Source: CAMYMG01 sp038259455
GTDB taxonomy: Bacteria > Pseudomonadota > Alphaproteobacteria > Rhizobiales > Rhizobiaceae
Assembly: GCA_038259455.1 (NCBI GenBank)
Contig: JBBSOT010000276.1
Coordinates: 1-6,939, forward strand
Direction: 5' to 3'
Length of the DNA stretch: 6,939 nt
In this document: piece after piece, positions 5,240-6,939 of the stretch
How the letters are laid out: every line of letters begins with the position of its first letter
Position numbering within the stretch: the stretch's first letter is position 1
Program-made: the position numbers and the translations under genes
The notes under the pieces: model-generated
What the model was told of the DNA's origin: nothing
What the model saw: only the letters and a program-made list of their open reading frames with translations
The model's database searches: none

Positions 5240-6133
5240 TCAGGAGGAGAGCTGCCCCGCCTCCCAGCCGAGAATGGCGCGCTTGCGCGTCAGACCCCAA
5301 TGATAGCCGGTCAGCGCGCCAGACTTGCCGAGTGCCCGATGGCAGGGAACGACGAAGGAAAGCGGATTGGCTCCGACGGCCGCGCCCACGGCTCGGCTGG
5401 CCGACGGCGAGCCGATTTCAGCGGCGATCGACGAATAGGATCGCGCCTTGCCCATCGGAATCTTGAGCAGCGCCTGCCAGACGCGAAGCTGGAAGTCTGT
5501 TCCGATCATGACAACGCGCAAAGGTTGCTCGGCGCGCCAGCGCGACGGATCAAAGACCCGCGCGGCGTAAGGTGCGGTGGCCGACATGTCCTCGACATAG
5601 GAAGCGTTGGGCCAACGTCCCGCCATATCGGCGAATGCGGCCCGCTCTTCGCCCGGATCGTTGAAAGACAGGCCGGCTAAACCGCGTTCGGTGACCATGA
5701 CCAAAGCCACGCCGAAGGGCGACAAATGATAGCCGTAGCTGATGGTAATGCCCTCGCCGCGCGTCTTGTAGTGGCCAGGCGACATCGCCTCATGGGTAAC
5801 GAACAAATCGTGCAGGCGGCCCGGCCCGGACATACCAACCTCGTAGGAGGCCTCGAGCAACGGCATGCCATCATCAAGCAAGCGTCGCGCATGATCGAGC
5901 GTGACGGCTTGCAGGAAAGCCTTCGGCGACAGCCCGGCCCAACGGGTAAAGAGTTTCTGCAGTGCCGTCGGCGTATGGCCGACCTCGGCGGCAAGCGTCT
6001 CGAGTGACGGCTGGTCGCGGTAATCGAGGCTGATCTTCTCGATGACGCGGCGCACCGTCTCATAGTCGCCCCCCTGCGGCGTGATGTCGTTCTGGAGGAT
6101 CGTTTCGGTTCTGAGTGGCATTTGTGCGTTCAT
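5240..6133 (-). CDS. AraC-type HTH fused to O6-alkylguanine-DNA alkyltransferase (Ada-like, no zinc domain)
   Basis: Repairs O6-methylguanine (and O4-methylthymine) by transferring the methyl group irreversibly to its own cysteine. In the 297-residue product, residues 25-125 form an AraC/XylS DNA-binding domain with two helix-turn-helix units (SLETLAAEVGHTPTALQKLF 43-62; LEASYEVGMSGPGRLHDLF 93-111). Residues about 130-215 are the alkyltransferase N-terminal part and 213-297 the catalytic part, with SRAVGAAVGANP (246-257), PCHR (active-site C264) and the closing GYHWGLTRKRAILGWE. C264 is the only cysteine, so the zinc/phosphotriester-sensing domain of E. coli Ada is absent. The ATG at 6133 has AAGGGAG upstream; an in-frame ATG at 6199 lacks one and would add 22 atypical residues. 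It neighbours nth, another DNA-repair gene. Whether its HTH regulates transcription in response to methylation is unclear. Confidence 0.93.
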   Translation of the reverse strand: MNAQMPLRTETILQNDITPQGGDYETVRRVIEKISLDYRDQPSLETLAAEVGHTPTALQKLFTRWAGLSPKAFLQAVTLDHARRLLDDGMPLLEASYEVGMSGPGRLHDLFVTHEAMSPGHYKTRGEGITISYGYHLSPFGVALVMVTERGLAGLSFNDPGEERAAFADMAGRWPNASYVEDMSATAPYAARVFDPSRWRAEQPLRVVMIGTDFQLRVWQALLKIPMGKARSYSSIAAEIGSPSASRAVGAAVGANPLSFVVPCHRALGKSGALTGYHWGLTRKRAILGWEAGQLSS

Positions 6134-6217
6134 GGCAAGAATCTCCCTTGAACGCCAATATCTTCTCAGACGGTGTGCATCTCCACCCGATTCCTGCATG
6201 TCAGATCTGGGATTTTC

Positions 6218-6712
6218 TCATGCTCCGCCGCGCTTGGCCCTGGCGAGCGCGCCGGAAAAAGCCGAGGCGAAGCTTTCACGGTCGGCGGGGTTGAGAAAGC
6301 CGCCGATAGCAACGCTCTCGCCGCGCGAATCGACGGCCATCCGCGTGATCCCGATCTCGTCGTGACGAGCGACCGAAAAGCGCGACCAGAACGGATTGAA
6401 ATGGTGCGCCACCGCCTTGCCGGAAGGCGCGATCTTGCGGATATCGAGGCTGGTGCGTGAGACTGATACCTCCTCGCGGGCGCGGGCGGCACGGTAGTTT
6501 AGCCGAAACGCACCATAGACAAGCAGGATGTCGAGGCCGAAGAAGCCGAAGACAGGCCAGGCGCCACGGGCCAGAAAAACCGCGCCCGTCGCCAGCCAGA
6601 TGGCGCTCAACGTGCCCATCAGCACCATGAAGCCAGTACGGCCGAGCGAGCGGTGCGGCGTCAGCATCGCCTGAAAGAAGGGCTCGTCGGGGACGATGTT
6701 TGTGTCGCTCAT
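6218..6712 (-). CDS. DUF2244 family inner-membrane protein
   Basis: A 164-residue protein matching the DUF2244 family: a short hydrophilic N-terminus beginning PFFQAMLTPHRSLG (11-24), a tight pair of transmembrane helices (about 28-47 and 51-70), then a cytoplasmic beta-rich domain with NYRAARAREEVSVS (72-85), a HHFNPFWSRF motif (103-112), a IGITRMAVDSRGESVAIGGFL segment (120-140, read as a strand pair) and a C-terminal helix DRESFASAFSGALARAK. The family has no established biochemical function. It is divergent from nth with 22 bp between starts. From memory DUF2244 genes lie beside nth in many Rhizobiales (not searched here), so shared regulation is possible. The start at 6712 has only a weak SD, but no better start is available and the N-terminus fits the family. 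Confidence 0.88.
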   Translation of the reverse strand: MSDTNIVPDEPFFQAMLTPHRSLGRTGFMVLMGTLSAIWLATGAVFLARGAWPVFGFFGLDILLVYGAFRLNYRAARAREEVSVSRTSLDIRKIAPSGKAVAHHFNPFWSRFSVARHDEIGITRMAVDSRGESVAIGGFLNPADRESFASAFSGALARAKRGGA

Positions 6713-6734
6713 GGCGCTCGATTATAGAGGGGTC
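6713..6734. promoter_or_regulatory. Compact divergent start region between DUF2244 gene and nth
   Basis: Only 22 bp separate the two start codons. On the minus strand a perfect TATAAT (6726-6721) lies 8 nt before the DUF2244 ATG, with TTGGGT 16 nt further upstream, inside nth (6748-6743), as a poor -35. If used, the transcript would be almost leaderless, matching the gene's lack of an SD. On the plus strand GAGGGG (6727-6732) serves nth as an SD only 2 nt from the ATG, so the nth promoter probably lies inside the DUF2244 gene. Confidence 0.35.
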
Positions 6735-6939
6735 ATGAAAGAACCCAACCAGAAAACGCGCGACAAAATGCGCCTGCGCGATGGCTCGAACGCGATGCCC
6801 AGGCCACGTCCCGCACGCGTTCGGTCGCGCTACACGCCAGGCGAGGTGGACGAGATCTTCCGGCGCTTCTCGGTGCAACGGCCGGAGCCGAAGGGCGAAC
6901 TCGAGCACGTCAACGCCTTCACGCTGCTTGTCGCCGTGG
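6735..6939 (+). CDS. nth: Endonuclease III (Nth), N-terminal part only
   Basis: The only plus-strand gene, running off the right edge after 68 codons. Endonuclease III is a bifunctional DNA glycosylase/AP lyase that removes oxidised pyrimidines in base excision repair. The visible part has a basic, Arg/Pro-rich leader (about 1-33), then YTPGEVDEIFRRFSVQ (33-48), PEPKGELEHVNAFTLLVAV (50-68). This last stretch is the first helix region of the HhH-GPD fold and typical for rhizobial Nth. The helix-hairpin-helix, catalytic Lys/Asp and Fe-S cysteines lie beyond the window and cannot be checked. ATG at 6735 follows GAGGGG; in-frame ATGs at codons 12 and 21 are possible alternative starts, since the basic leader is poorly conserved in length. 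Nearness to the alkyltransferase gene makes this a small DNA-repair neighbourhood. Confidence 0.9.
   Translation, partial: MKEPNQKTRDKMRLRDGSNAMPRPRPARVRSRYTPGEVDEIFRRFSVQRPEPKGELEHVNAFTLLVAV

Noticed and set aside
6202..6209. CAGATCTG palindrome between the DUF2244 and alkyltransferase genes
   Set aside because: Eight bases only, no stem extension or U run, and no match to the known Ada box; not enough for an operator or terminator call.

Overview
The window looks like a chromosomal segment from an alphaproteobacterium of the order Rhizobiales, most like Mesorhizobium and its relatives. The grounds are high GC with strong GC bias at third codon positions, typical Nth and DUF2244 sequences next to each other, and archaic-pilus (spore coat U type) genes of a kind common in that order. 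This placement is inferred from protein character, not from a search. Eight complete genes and one partial gene lie on the minus strand. Only the gene fragment at the far right edge is on the plus strand. No RNA genes, insertion sequences, CRISPR arrays or phage genes were seen, and no stretch above 300 bases lacks a gene.

Reading the minus strand from high to low coordinates: a DUF2244 two-helix membrane protein (6712-6218) is divergent from nth, endonuclease III (6735 to the right edge, partial). Next is an AraC-type HTH fused to an O6-alkylguanine-DNA alkyltransferase (6133-5240). Then comes a four-gene exported-protein cluster (5119-3347): a spore coat U/CsuA-like pilin, a single-domain protein resembling the N-terminal half of a pilus chaperone, an unrecognised exported protein with a short C-terminal coiled coil, and a second SCPU-like protein with the same R-C-E C-terminus. 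No usher or full-length chaperone accompanies them. A 7-bp-arm inverted repeat containing TTAA/TTAACCAT elements sits in the promoter region of this cluster. It is followed by a ribokinase (3265-2363) that starts at TTG behind a perfect GGAGG.

The left third is a tightly overlapping operon: an ECF sigma factor (2213-1641), a membrane anti-sigma factor (1644-976) and a secreted subtilisin-family (S8) protease (986 to beyond the left edge). The most interesting idea in the window is that the periplasmic domain of the anti-sigma factor follows the same strand/helix pattern as the propeptide-like domain of the protease encoded just downstream. This suggests the protease and the anti-sigma factor interact, either as protease and substrate/inhibitor or as a signal-sensing pair, giving a subtilase-linked version of regulated sigma-factor release.

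The second candidate for a little-described system is the usher-less SCPU cluster, whose four products all carry signal peptides and paired cysteines. Whether the sigma factor controls this cluster cannot be decided from the sequence: no shared promoter motif was found.
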